DNA of 48,828 nucleotides from Parabacteroides sp. (GTDB taxonomy: Bacteria; Bacteroidota; Bacteroidia; Bacteroidales; Tannerellaceae). The notes under the pieces are model-generated. The model did not search any database, was not told the origin of the DNA, and saw only the letters and a list, made by a program, of their open reading frames with translations. The stretch covers positions 1 to 48,828 of the forward strand of contig JAFUOJ010000005.1 in assembly GCA_017481945.1 (NCBI GenBank), written 5' to 3'. Positions 26,692-33,991 of this stretch are shown in pieces. The first letter of the stretch is position 1. Each line of letters begins with the position of its first letter. Position numbers and translations under genes: made by a program.

Positions 26692-27099
26692 ATGGAAGGC
26701 GAAAACATTGGTGATTGGCTCTATTTTATATTCCTAATTATAGCAGGAATCAGTAGCCTATTTAGTTCCAAAAACAAAAAGAAACGTCCGAAGTCGGTTA
26801 GTACGCAACCGGACGAGGAGGAAGAGGTTATTCCCGAAAATACGGAAGGTCCTCAAAAGGGGATTTGGGATATTTTACAAGAGATACAGGAATCACAATC
26901 GGATCCCGTACCTCAACCGGTTGTTACTCCCCAAAAGAAACAGATAAAAAATAGGGAAACGCAACCCAGTTCACATCAAAACCGTTTTACCCATCAGCCT
27001 AAAGAGGAAGAAACGAATTCATTTGATATTGAACTGAATCATGCAGAGGAGTTACGAAAAGCGGTCATTTATGCGGAAATTCTAAACCGTAAGTATTAA
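26692..27099 (+). CDS. Small single-pass membrane protein, unknown function
   Basis: 135 aa. One N-terminal membrane segment (about 9-24, WLYFIFLIIAGISSLF) is followed by a lysine-rich stop-transfer (SSKNKKKRPK), a long charged, disordered middle rich in Glu, Pro and Gln (about 38-110), and a well-formed C-terminal helix (HAEELRKAVIYAEILNRKY) that reads like a conserved tail motif. I recognise this architecture from Bacteroidales genomes but know no function. It has its own promoter box and precedes the CoA-transferase gene, which has a separate one. Probably a cytoplasm-facing anchor for a partner bound by the last helix (inference). Confidence 0.75.
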   Translation: MEGENIGDWLYFIFLIIAGISSLFSSKNKKKRPKSVSTQPDEEEEVIPENTEGPQKGIWDILQEIQESQSDPVPQPVVTPQKKQIKNRETQPSSHQNRFTHQPKEEETNSFDIELNHAEELRKAVIYAEILNRKY

Positions 27100-27116
27100 C
27101 CTATATGCTTTTGTTG

Positions 27117-27124
27117 TATTTTTG
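27117..27124 (+). promoter_or_regulatory. Promoter -7 box for the CoA-transferase gene
   Basis: TATTTTTG, 55 bp before the ATG at 27179. No TTG at standard spacing. Confidence 0.45.
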
Positions 27125-27178
27125 CACCGTAAGATAAATCAAAAATAGAATTAAATATCTAACAACAAGAATAATATC

Positions 27179-28675
27179 ATGGCATTAAAATTTATCACAG
27201 CTGAAGAAGCTGCTTCTTTTGTACATCACAATGACAATGTAGGCTTTAGCGGATTTACTCCTGCCGGATGTCCGAAAGTGGTATCGGGAGCTATCGCAAG
27301 AAAAGCAATCGCAGAACATGAAAAGGGCAATCCTTTCCAGATTGGTATGTTTACCGGTGCTTCAACTGGTGACAAGTTGGATGGAGAATTAGCACGTGCT
27401 AATGCGATTAAATTCCGTACTCCTTATCAATCCAACAAAGATCTACGTGCCTTGTTGAATGCACGTGATACTCACTACTATGATATGCACCTGTCTGAAT
27501 TAGCACAGAGCTTGCGCTATGGCTTTTTAGGAAAAATCGACGTAGCAATTGTGGAAGCTGCCGATGTTACAGAAGAGGGTGAAATTGTTCCAACCAGTGG
27601 TGTAGGTATCCTGCCTACGATCTGTCGTATGGCTGACCGTATCATTGTTGAGTTAAACTGTCGTCACCCGAAAGAGATTCGGGGTATGCATGATATCTAC
27701 GAACCGGCAGATCCTCCTTACCGCCGTGAGATTCCTATCTATACGCCATCTGATCGTATCGGTAGTGACTGTGTAAAAGTGGATCCTGCTAAAATTGTAG
27801 GTGTTGTTAAGACTGATGAGCCTAACGAAGGAGGCAAGTTCACTCCACTGGACGATGTTACAATGGCTATTGGTAAGAATGTAGCTAATTTCTTGGTTAG
27901 CGAAATAAAAGCAGGTCGTCTACCGAAAGAATTTGTTCCTCTACAAAGTGGTGTAGGTAACGTTGCAAATGCCGTTTTAGGTTGTATGGGAGAAAATAAA
28001 GAGATCCCGGCATTCAATGTTTACACTGAAGTAATTCAGGACGCAGTGATTGACTTAATGAAACAGGGTCGTGTAAAATTTGCCAGCGGTTGTTCATTGT
28101 CTGTTAGTAATGAAGTAATCCGTGACATTTATGCGAATTTAGATTTCTTCAAAGATAAGATTCTGCTTCGTCCACAAGAAATATCAAATAACCCAGAAGT
28201 TGCTCGTCGCTTAGGTTTGATCGCTATCAACACTGCTTTAGAGGCTGACATATTCGGAAATATCAATTCAACCCATGTTTCCGGTACACGCATGATGAAT
28301 GGTATTGGTGGTTCCGGTGACTTCACTCGTTCTGCTATGTTGTCTATCTTTACGACACCATCTACTGCAAAAGAGGGCAAAATCAGTGCATTCGTTCCAA
28401 TGGTATCACATTTGGATCATAGTGAGCACTCTGTTAAAATTATCATTACCGAATACGGTGTTGCCGACTTACGAGGCAAATCTCCGATCCAACGCGCACG
28501 CTGTATTATTGATAATTGTGTTCATCCGGACTACAAACCACTGTTGGAAGAATATTTGGCAATGGGTATCAAGGGACATACACCTCAGAACTTAAAATGT
28601 TGCTTTGCTTTCCATGAAGAGTTAGCAGCAAGCGGTGATATGCACAACGTTGATTGGAGTAAATACAATAAATAA
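27179..28675 (+). CDS. Acetyl-CoA hydrolase/transferase family protein, probable succinate:acetate CoA-transferase
   Basis: 498 aa, matching the Cat1/AarC class of CoA-transferases. The conserved YTEVIQDAVIDL segment places the likely catalytic glutamate at Glu284. Other family marks are SGFTPAGCPK near the N-terminus, GIGGSGDFTRSA, and ITEYGVADLRGKSPIQRA with HPDYKPLL at the C-terminus. These enzymes swap CoA between succinate, acetate and propionate via a glutamyl-CoA intermediate. In Bacteroidales they act in succinate and propionate fermentation. Single gene with its own promoter box and a 24-bp terminator. Acyl preference cannot be told from the sequence. Confidence 0.92.
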   Translation: MALKFITAEEAASFVHHNDNVGFSGFTPAGCPKVVSGAIARKAIAEHEKGNPFQIGMFTGASTGDKLDGELARANAIKFRTPYQSNKDLRALLNARDTHYYDMHLSELAQSLRYGFLGKIDVAIVEAADVTEEGEIVPTSGVGILPTICRMADRIIVELNCRHPKEIRGMHDIYEPADPPYRREIPIYTPSDRIGSDCVKVDPAKIVGVVKTDEPNEGGKFTPLDDVTMAIGKNVANFLVSEIKAGRLPKEFVPLQSGVGNVANAVLGCMGENKEIPAFNVYTEVIQDAVIDLMKQGRVKFASGCSLSVSNEVIRDIYANLDFFKDKILLRPQEISNNPEVARRLGLIAINTALEADIFGNINSTHVSGTRMMNGIGGSGDFTRSAMLSIFTTPSTAKEGKISAFVPMVSHLDHSEHSVKIIITEYGVADLRGKSPIQRARCIIDNCVHPDYKPLLEEYLAMGIKGHTPQNLKCCFAFHEELAASGDMHNVDWSKYNK

Positions 28676-28678
28676 TCT

Positions 28679-28731
28679 TATAGACAAAAAGTGGGGCAAA
28701 TCATTGCGATTTGCCCCACTTTTTGTCTATA
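28679..28731. terminator. Bidirectional terminator, 24-bp perfect stem
   Basis: 28679-28702 and 28708-28731 are exact reverse complements with a 5-nt loop. A and T runs sit within both arms. It separates the convergent CoA-transferase and kduD genes. Confidence 0.92.
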
Positions 28732-28740
28732 TACGAATGA

Positions 28741-29535
28741 TTACTTCGGTTGTTTACCAATATAAGCCAAGATACCCCCGTCTACATATAAGACATGACC
28801 ATTCACAAAGTTAGAGGCTTCAGAAGCTAAGAACACAACTGGTCCCATTAAATCCTCCGGAGTTCCCCAACGCGCTGCCGGTGTCTTTGCAACGATAAAG
28901 GCATCGAATGGATGACGAGTGCCATCCGCTTGCGGCTCCCGTAAAGGGGCAGTCTGCGGAGTTGCAATATATCCCGGACCGATACCATTGCATTGGATAT
29001 TATATTCTCCATATTCGGAAGCGATATTACGAGTCAACATCTTTAAACCACCCTTTGCTGCAGCATACGCCGAAACGGTCTCACGACCCAATTCGCTCAT
29101 CATGGAACAAATATTAATAATCTTTCCATGTCCTTTCTTTATCATACCCGGAATTACCGCTTTTGCCATAATAAAAGGAGCTGTCAAGTCTATATCCACA
29201 ACTTGTCGGAAATCCTCTACACTCATTTCAGTCATCGGGATACGTTTGATAATACCTGCGTTATTTACCAAAATATCAATGGTGCCCCATTCCGACTCAA
29301 TATCTGCAACCATTGCTTTTACATCATCTTCCTTTGTCACATCACAGATATACCCTTTTGCCTCAATGCCTAACGCAGCATAATCCGCCAAAGCTTTATC
29401 CATGTGTTCCTGTCCGCGACAGTTAAATGCAATCTTAGCACCCGCTTCAGCCAATGCTTGTGCCATAGCAAAACCAATACCATACGCAGCTCCGGTAACC
29501 AAAGCGACCTTTCCTTCCAATGAAAAATTAACCAT
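28741..29535 (-). CDS. kduD: 2-dehydro-3-deoxy-D-gluconate 5-dehydrogenase (SDR family)
   Basis: 264 aa short-chain dehydrogenase. The cofactor loop TGAAYGIG is at residues 14-21, NNAG at about 91-94, and the catalytic triad Ser144, Tyr157 and Lys161 is complete (YAAAKGG). Assignment to KduD rests on position as last gene of a GH88-kduI-kduD operon and on GPGYIATPQTAPLR, the long substrate loop typical of the family. It interconverts 2,5-diketo-3-deoxygluconate (from KduI) and 2-keto-3-deoxygluconate with NAD(H). A general SDR cannot be excluded from the sequence alone. The gap to kduI is 23 bp. Confidence 0.92.
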   Translation of the reverse strand: MVNFSLEGKVALVTGAAYGIGFAMAQALAEAGAKIAFNCRGQEHMDKALADYAALGIEAKGYICDVTKEDDVKAMVADIESEWGTIDILVNNAGIIKRIPMTEMSVEDFRQVVDIDLTAPFIMAKAVIPGMIKKGHGKIINICSMMSELGRETVSAYAAAKGGLKMLTRNIASEYGEYNIQCNGIGPGYIATPQTAPLREPQADGTRHPFDAFIVAKTPAARWGTPEDLMGPVVFLASEASNFVNGHVLYVDGGILAYIGKQPK

Positions 29536-29558
29536 ACACCTTAATCTTATATGATTCT

Positions 29559-30401
29559 TTACTTCAAATCAGTAATCAAAGAGAAATCTTGATCTCCATA
29601 ATCCAAGTTCTCACCTCCCATACCCCAGATAAAAGTATAGTTATGCGTAGCTGCTGCACTATGGATTGACCATTCAGGAGAAAGAACCGCCTGATCCCCT
29701 TTCATCCAGATATGTCTTGTTTCCTCCACTTCACCCATAAAATGACAAATTGCCTGATCTTCAGGAATCTCAAAATAGAAGTAAGCTTCCATACGACGGC
29801 TATGTACATGTGCCGGCATTGTGTTCCAAACGCTACCCGGCTTCAACTCTGTCATTCCCATTTGTAACTGACAAGTAGGAAGCACTTGGTTCACAATCAT
29901 CTTATTGATATTACGATCATTGGACATTTCCAAAGAACCCATAGCTGCTACAACTGCGTCTGCCTTGGTTACTTTCTTATCTGGATAATTACGATGAGCC
30001 GTAGTTGAATTAAAGTAGAACTTCGCCGGATGTTCAGCGTCTTTACTTTCAAACATAACTTCCCGATCCCCTGAACCTAAATATAAAGCCTCTTTAAAAT
30101 CCAATTCAAAAATAGTATCACCTGCTTTTACAATTCCCGGACCACCTACATTGAAAATTCCCAATTCACGGCGGGTCAAAAAGTAGGGAGCTTTCAAAGG
30201 ATCAATCGCTTCTAAATTCAAAACTTCTCCCACCGGCATAGCTCCACCTACAACCATACGATCGTACATAGAATAAACCATATTTACTTCATTCGCTGTA
30301 AATACTTTTTCTATTAAAAAGTCACGGCGGATACGTTTCGTATCGTAATGCTTTGCATCCTCAGGATGGCAAGCGTAACGTAATTCGTAATTTGTTTTCA
30401 T
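29559..30401 (-). CDS. kduI: 5-dehydro-4-deoxy-D-glucuronate isomerase
   Basis: 280 aa, family length. It is a double cupin; the metal ligands are present as His198, His200 ([13 protein letters not shown]), Glu205 and His247, matching the zinc site known for E. coli KduI with an offset of two. Other hallmarks are [20 protein letters not shown] and [16 protein letters not shown]. It isomerises 5-keto-4-deoxyuronate, released from unsaturated uronides, to 2,5-diketo-3-deoxygluconate. Cytosolic. It starts 3 bp after the GH88 stop, so the two are translated together. Confidence 0.98.
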   Translation of the reverse strand: MKTNYELRYACHPEDAKHYDTKRIRRDFLIEKVFTANEVNMVYSMYDRMVVGGAMPVGEVLNLEAIDPLKAPYFLTRRELGIFNVGGPGIVKAGDTIFELDFKEALYLGSGDREVMFESKDAEHPAKFYFNSTTAHRNYPDKKVTKADAVVAAMGSLEMSNDRNINKMIVNQVLPTCQLQMGMTELKPGSVWNTMPAHVHSRRMEAYFYFEIPEDQAICHFMGEVEETRHIWMKGDQAVLSPEWSIHSAAATHNYTFIWGMGGENLDYGDQDFSLITDLK

Positions 30402-30404
30402 TTC

Positions 30405-31601
30405 TTATCTATTTAATTTCTTAAGTCTCATCAATGCCTCAACATAATAATAATCAGCATAGCTAAGCGGAACGTCCACTTCACTATTTTTAGGCAAATA
30501 GCCGGTTGAATGTTTCAGGACAAAAAGATTATTGGTTCCTACCTCTGCCAAATATTCAGGCGATGATAACGAACGAATCTGCTGTTCTGCATATTCTAAA
30601 TAACTCTTTGCCTCTTCAGATTTATCCAACTGGCTCAATTCAATCAAAGCAGAAGCCATAATAGCTGCAGCCGAAGCGTCTCGTGGTGTATTAGGTATAT
30701 CAGGTGTATCAAAATCCCAATAAGGCATTTTATCTACCGGCATATTCGGATGATTCATCAAATAACGGGCAATGTTCTTTGCCTGTGCCAAATATTCCGG
30801 TTTACCTGTTTCACGAGCCATCATTGTATAACCATAAATCGCCCAAGCCTGTCCACGTGCCCACGCTGATTCATCTGCATACCCTTGGTGTGTCATCTTC
30901 ACATGCGGTTTACCTGTAATCGTATCATACGATACCACATGATAGCAACTATAATCCGAGCGGAAATGATTTGCTAATGTTTTGTTCGCATGAGAAAGAG
31001 CAATATTCTCAAAACGTTTTTCCCCACTGGTTTTAGCAGCCCACATAAGAAGTTCCAAATTCATCATGTTATCAATAATCACCGGATATTGCCACTTGGC
31101 TTTATTGAAGTCCCAAGAACGAATCGCGTCAACAGCCGGTCTATAACGTGTGCAAAGAGAGGAAGCTCCGGTCAACATAATATCCACATAGGCCGGATTC
31201 TTCGTTAAACGATACCCATTTCCATAACTACAATACAACATAAAACCGACATCATGGTTATTAGTCACATGCTGTACATCCTCCAAACGTTCAGTAAAAA
31301 GTTCCGCATACCTCTTCAATTCCGGAGTCGGTTGGTTCTCATACAGATACCAAAGCTCACCGGGAAAGAAACCACTACACCACCAATAACAATCGCTGGT
31401 TTCAAGTTTTCCCTCCTTAACACTCTTCGGAAGACGCCCTTCTTGATGTTCCAATTCCTTAGCCATCAGTAAAGCCTGTTCTGTAGAAACCTTTAAACCA
31501 CGTTCAATCACATCAGCAAGTGGTTCCTCTTGCGGAGTACTATTACAAGACAACAATAAAAGTCCTGTTAGCCATATAGCTGCCCTAAAAAGCTTGTTCA
31601 T
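30405..31601 (-). CDS. GH88 unsaturated glucuronyl hydrolase, lipoprotein
   Basis: 398 aa. The lipoprotein signal MNKLFRAAIWLTGLLLLSC gives Cys19, and the mature part starts NSTPQEEP. The two catalytic aspartates of the family are visible as Asp117 (HDVGFMLY) and Asp177 (IDNMMNLELLMWA), 60 residues apart as in characterised GH88 enzymes; the alpha/alpha barrel motifs WSCG-like YWWCSGFFPGELW and ARGQAWAIYGY are present. It removes 4,5-unsaturated uronic acid from products of polysaccharide lyases acting on glycosaminoglycans or plant and algal uronans. First gene of the operon with kduI and kduD, which metabolise its product. No lyase gene is in the window. Confidence 0.95.
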   Translation of the reverse strand: MNKLFRAAIWLTGLLLLSCNSTPQEEPLADVIERGLKVSTEQALLMAKELEHQEGRLPKSVKEGKLETSDCYWWCSGFFPGELWYLYENQPTPELKRYAELFTERLEDVQHVTNNHDVGFMLYCSYGNGYRLTKNPAYVDIMLTGASSLCTRYRPAVDAIRSWDFNKAKWQYPVIIDNMMNLELLMWAAKTSGEKRFENIALSHANKTLANHFRSDYSCYHVVSYDTITGKPHVKMTHQGYADESAWARGQAWAIYGYTMMARETGKPEYLAQAKNIARYLMNHPNMPVDKMPYWDFDTPDIPNTPRDASAAAIMASALIELSQLDKSEEAKSYLEYAEQQIRSLSSPEYLAEVGTNNLFVLKHSTGYLPKNSEVDVPLSYADYYYVEALMRLKKLNR

Positions 31602-31626
31602 ATATAAAAGATTAGAAAGATTTTCA

Positions 31627-31634
31627 CAAATATA
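31627..31634 (-). promoter_or_regulatory. Promoter -7 box for the GH88-kduI-kduD operon
   Basis: The minus strand reads TATATTTG, 26 bp before the ATG. It is back-to-back with the porin promoter at 31692-31699. Confidence 0.5.
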
Positions 31635-31691
31635 CAGGAAACTATCTTATAAAACAGTAAAATCCTATATAAAAAATTAAAGGAACCATCG

Positions 31692-31699
31692 TATATTTG
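31692..31699 (+). promoter_or_regulatory. Promoter -7 box for the porin gene
   Basis: TATATTTG, 32 bp before the ATG at 31731. The divergent arrangement with the uronide operon would allow shared control. Confidence 0.5.
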
Positions 31700-31730
31700 C
31701 CCGCTCAAACTAATACAATTGATAGTGAAA

Positions 31731-32927
31731 ATGAAACGACTAACTACTTTATGGCTGGTTGGCCTTTTTCTTTGCTCCTCTCTTTTGCAGGCGCAATCTT
31801 TCATTCCGGAACGTGATTCATCAACAGTTTCCCTGTTTGAATACGCCACTAAGATTCCTAAACGGAATAAAGTTTTCAATTTAGATTTAGAAATGCACGG
31901 TTCGTTCAACTCTTTTTTCAACGGAGGTTCATTGGATGAAGCAGCTTTCCGCTTTAACAATATCAAGTTAGAAGCCAGCGGAGAAATAAACGACCGTATC
32001 TTTTACTGGTACAGACAGAATCTCAACCAGGGAAATGAAGGGATGGATTTGGAAAATCTTCCGGAATCTATCGAGTATGCATTGATTGGATATAATATCA
32101 ATGATAAGTTTACTATTACTTTAGGTAAGCAAGACGCTGCTTGGGGAGGCTTTGAATATGACATCAATCCTTTTGAAGTATATGAATACAGTGATATGAA
32201 TGAATACATGTCTTGCTGGTTTACGGGGGTCACTCTGGCGTATCAATTAGCCGACTATCAAGAACTTCGCGTACAGGTAACCGATAATCGTATCGGCAGT
32301 ATGGAAGATGCTTATGGTCTTCTTCCGGAAGGGATTGAAAAACCGAAAGCTCCTCTTTTCTATACTTTTAACTGGAATAGCAGTTACTTCGATGAAGTTT
32401 TGAACTTACGCTACTCTGCTACGGCAGGTGAACAGGCTAAAGGGAAATGGATGTACATGGCTTGGGCAGGTCACAATGTATGTGCCGGTCCTTTTGATGG
32501 TTACTTTGATGTTATGTACACCAGAGCAGCTTTAGATCCATTAGGAATCTTGACAGAATTAGTTCCTGCTGAAGATGAAGAAGCCGGGCCAGTCTGTTTA
32601 CAAAATGTAGAATACCTTTCTTTAGTGGCTGAGCTAAATTATCGTTTCCATCCTAAATGGAACGTTTTCGCAAAAGGAATGTATGAAACTGGTTCTCTTT
32701 ATGATGGAGATGTAGAGGCGGGACTGACTTCCGGGAAATACCGCACTGCTTGGGGATACCAAGCCGGTCTTGAATTTTTCCCAATGGCTGATGATAACCT
32801 ACATTTCTACCTTACCGGAACAGGACGTTCCTACAGTCTGACCGATAGAGCGAAAGAGTTAGGTGCCTCAATAGACAATACCCAACGTCTTTCAGTTGGT
32901 TTCATTTATAAATTGCCGTTATTTTAA
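31731..32927 (+). CDS. Outer-membrane porin-like beta-barrel protein
   Basis: About 398 aa from ATG 31731 (a TTG four codons earlier also opens the frame but the ATG gives a better signal peptide, MKRLTTLWLVGLFLCSSLLQ). The mature protein is built from alternating amphipathic strands (KIPKRNKVFNLDLEMHGSF, GEINDRIFYWYRQ, FTITLGKQDAAWGGFEYD) and ends in an aromatic C-terminus (LSVGFIYKLPLF), the pattern of porins of the OprO/OprP-like class found in Bacteroidales. It should let small solutes cross the outer membrane. It is divergent from the uronide operon, so uptake of unsaturated uronides or disaccharides is a reasonable guess. Its stop codon is inside its terminator hairpin. Confidence 0.8.
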   Translation: MKRLTTLWLVGLFLCSSLLQAQSFIPERDSSTVSLFEYATKIPKRNKVFNLDLEMHGSFNSFFNGGSLDEAAFRFNNIKLEASGEINDRIFYWYRQNLNQGNEGMDLENLPESIEYALIGYNINDKFTITLGKQDAAWGGFEYDINPFEVYEYSDMNEYMSCWFTGVTLAYQLADYQELRVQVTDNRIGSMEDAYGLLPEGIEKPKAPLFYTFNWNSSYFDEVLNLRYSATAGEQAKGKWMYMAWAGHNVCAGPFDGYFDVMYTRAALDPLGILTELVPAEDEEAGPVCLQNVEYLSLVAELNYRFHPKWNVFAKGMYETGSLYDGDVEAGLTSGKYRTAWGYQAGLEFFPMADDNLHFYLTGTGRSYSLTDRAKELGASIDNTQRLSVGFIYKLPLF

Positions 32928-32940
32928 CGGCAATTTTATT
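32910..32940 (+). terminator. Terminator overlapping the porin stop codon
   Basis: AAATTGCCGTTA (32910-32921) pairs with TAACGGCAATTT (32925-32936), 3-nt loop, then TTATTTT. The TAA stop (32925-32927) lies in the second arm. Confidence 0.85.
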
Positions 32941-32991
32941 TTAGCTTCAACTAAAAACTCCTAAATTCGATAAATTCTTAATTATCTTCTG

Positions 32992-32999
32992 TATATTTG
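32992..32999 (+). promoter_or_regulatory. Promoter -7 box for the zeta-like module
   Basis: TATATTTG, 25 bp before the ATG at 33025, so the two genes should be transcribed from their own promoter. Confidence 0.5.
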
Positions 33000-33024
33000 T
33001 AAACAGACAAAAACAGGGAAATTT

Positions 33025-33345
33025 ATGAGCAAATTAACAGACAACCATTTTACTCACTCTTTTATTAACCAAATGCGGACTCGCATTGGGGTTAGTAAAC
33101 ATTTGGACATTAGTAAACAAGAAATTCAAAAGTGCTGGCAATTAGAGATTCCCTATTTATACAAAGATCAAAAAAGAATCCGAAAAACCAACCGTTTCGT
33201 TCGGGCAAATGCTGATGGAAGTGAAGACATCGTAGAACTAACTAATTTAAACCAAGCTATCTATAGTCACGACATCAAATTGAAAAAGATTAAGACCTCT
33301 CGTAGTAAAGGTGAAGGATACTTATTCAATCAAATAACTAAATAA
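33025..33345 (+). CDS. Putative antitoxin partner of a zeta-like toxin
   Basis: 106 aa, basic, no signal peptide or membrane segment. The N-terminus (about 5-40) is helical; the middle reads RIRKTNRFVRANADGSEDIV and the end is lysine-rich (KLKKIKTSRSKGEGYLF). I do not recognise a family. It ends 7 bp before a P-loop gene of zeta-toxin type on the same strand, and small upstream partners of this kind are the usual companions of such kinases, so antitoxin is inferred from position and size only. It could instead be a substrate or effector. Own promoter box at 32992-32999. Confidence 0.55.
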   Translation: MSKLTDNHFTHSFINQMRTRIGVSKHLDISKQEIQKCWQLEIPYLYKDQKRIRKTNRFVRANADGSEDIVELTNLNQAIYSHDIKLKKIKTSRSKGEGYLFNQITK

Positions 33346-33352
33346 ACTACTT

Positions 33353-33988
33353 ATGCCTCCTGTTTTTTACATTATCATGGGGCCCAATGGAGCAGGAAAA
33401 AGTACTTTTGGATTCCAATATACTAATGGAGTTCCAGTATATGACCCAGATCGTAGAAAAATGGAGATACAGAACTATCTATCAAACTTAAATATTTCTC
33501 AACGACAACAGTACTATCCTGCCTATACTTCTGATATGTTTGAAGAGATGTTTGACCTGTTGGTTGATGATTATCAAAAGGAAGAATACAAAGAGTTACG
33601 ACAATGTTGTACAAACGAATTAGCAGATTTTGCTTTAGAAACTCCTTTTGCTGATAATTTTGGATTAAATGAAGTCTGGTATTTCAAGACAATAGGATAC
33701 GCTATTCACGGTATATTTTTTGGTTTAAATACAGTCGAACAAAGTATCACAAACGTAAGTCTACGAGTTCAAAAACAAGGACATGATTTACCTTTACAGT
33801 CTATTCGATGGAATTTCACTCAGTGTTATATTAATATCCAAAAGTATATAGAACTGTTTGATACTATCGTTTTTATGGACGCTCAACACCCTCTTGCCTC
33901 TCCCTCTTTAGTTGCTAAATACCAAAAGAATCAGTTAACCATTTATAATGACCGACCAGAATGGCTTCAACAGCTCTCTACGTTATAG
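33353..33988 (+). CDS. Zeta-toxin-like P-loop kinase
   Basis: 211 aa. Walker A GPNGAGKST is at residues 10-18, followed by YDPD (30-33), the zeta-like ETPF at 96-99 (family form ETTF), and RVQKQGHDLP (138-147) with Arg138, His144 and Arg152 (IRWNF) in the positions of the family's RV-GGH-I-R region. Zeta toxins phosphorylate UDP-N-acetyl sugars and block cell-wall synthesis; other members of this P-loop group have different substrates. The substrate here is unknown. Same operon as the 106-aa gene. The stop is 3 bp from the stop of the convergent GH95 gene, with no clear terminator between. Confidence 0.75.
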   Translation: MPPVFYIIMGPNGAGKSTFGFQYTNGVPVYDPDRRKMEIQNYLSNLNISQRQQYYPAYTSDMFEEMFDLLVDDYQKEEYKELRQCCTNELADFALETPFADNFGLNEVWYFKTIGYAIHGIFFGLNTVEQSITNVSLRVQKQGHDLPLQSIRWNFTQCYINIQKYIELFDTIVFMDAQHPLASPSLVAKYQKNQLTIYNDRPEWLQQLSTL

Positions 33989-33991
33989 AGA

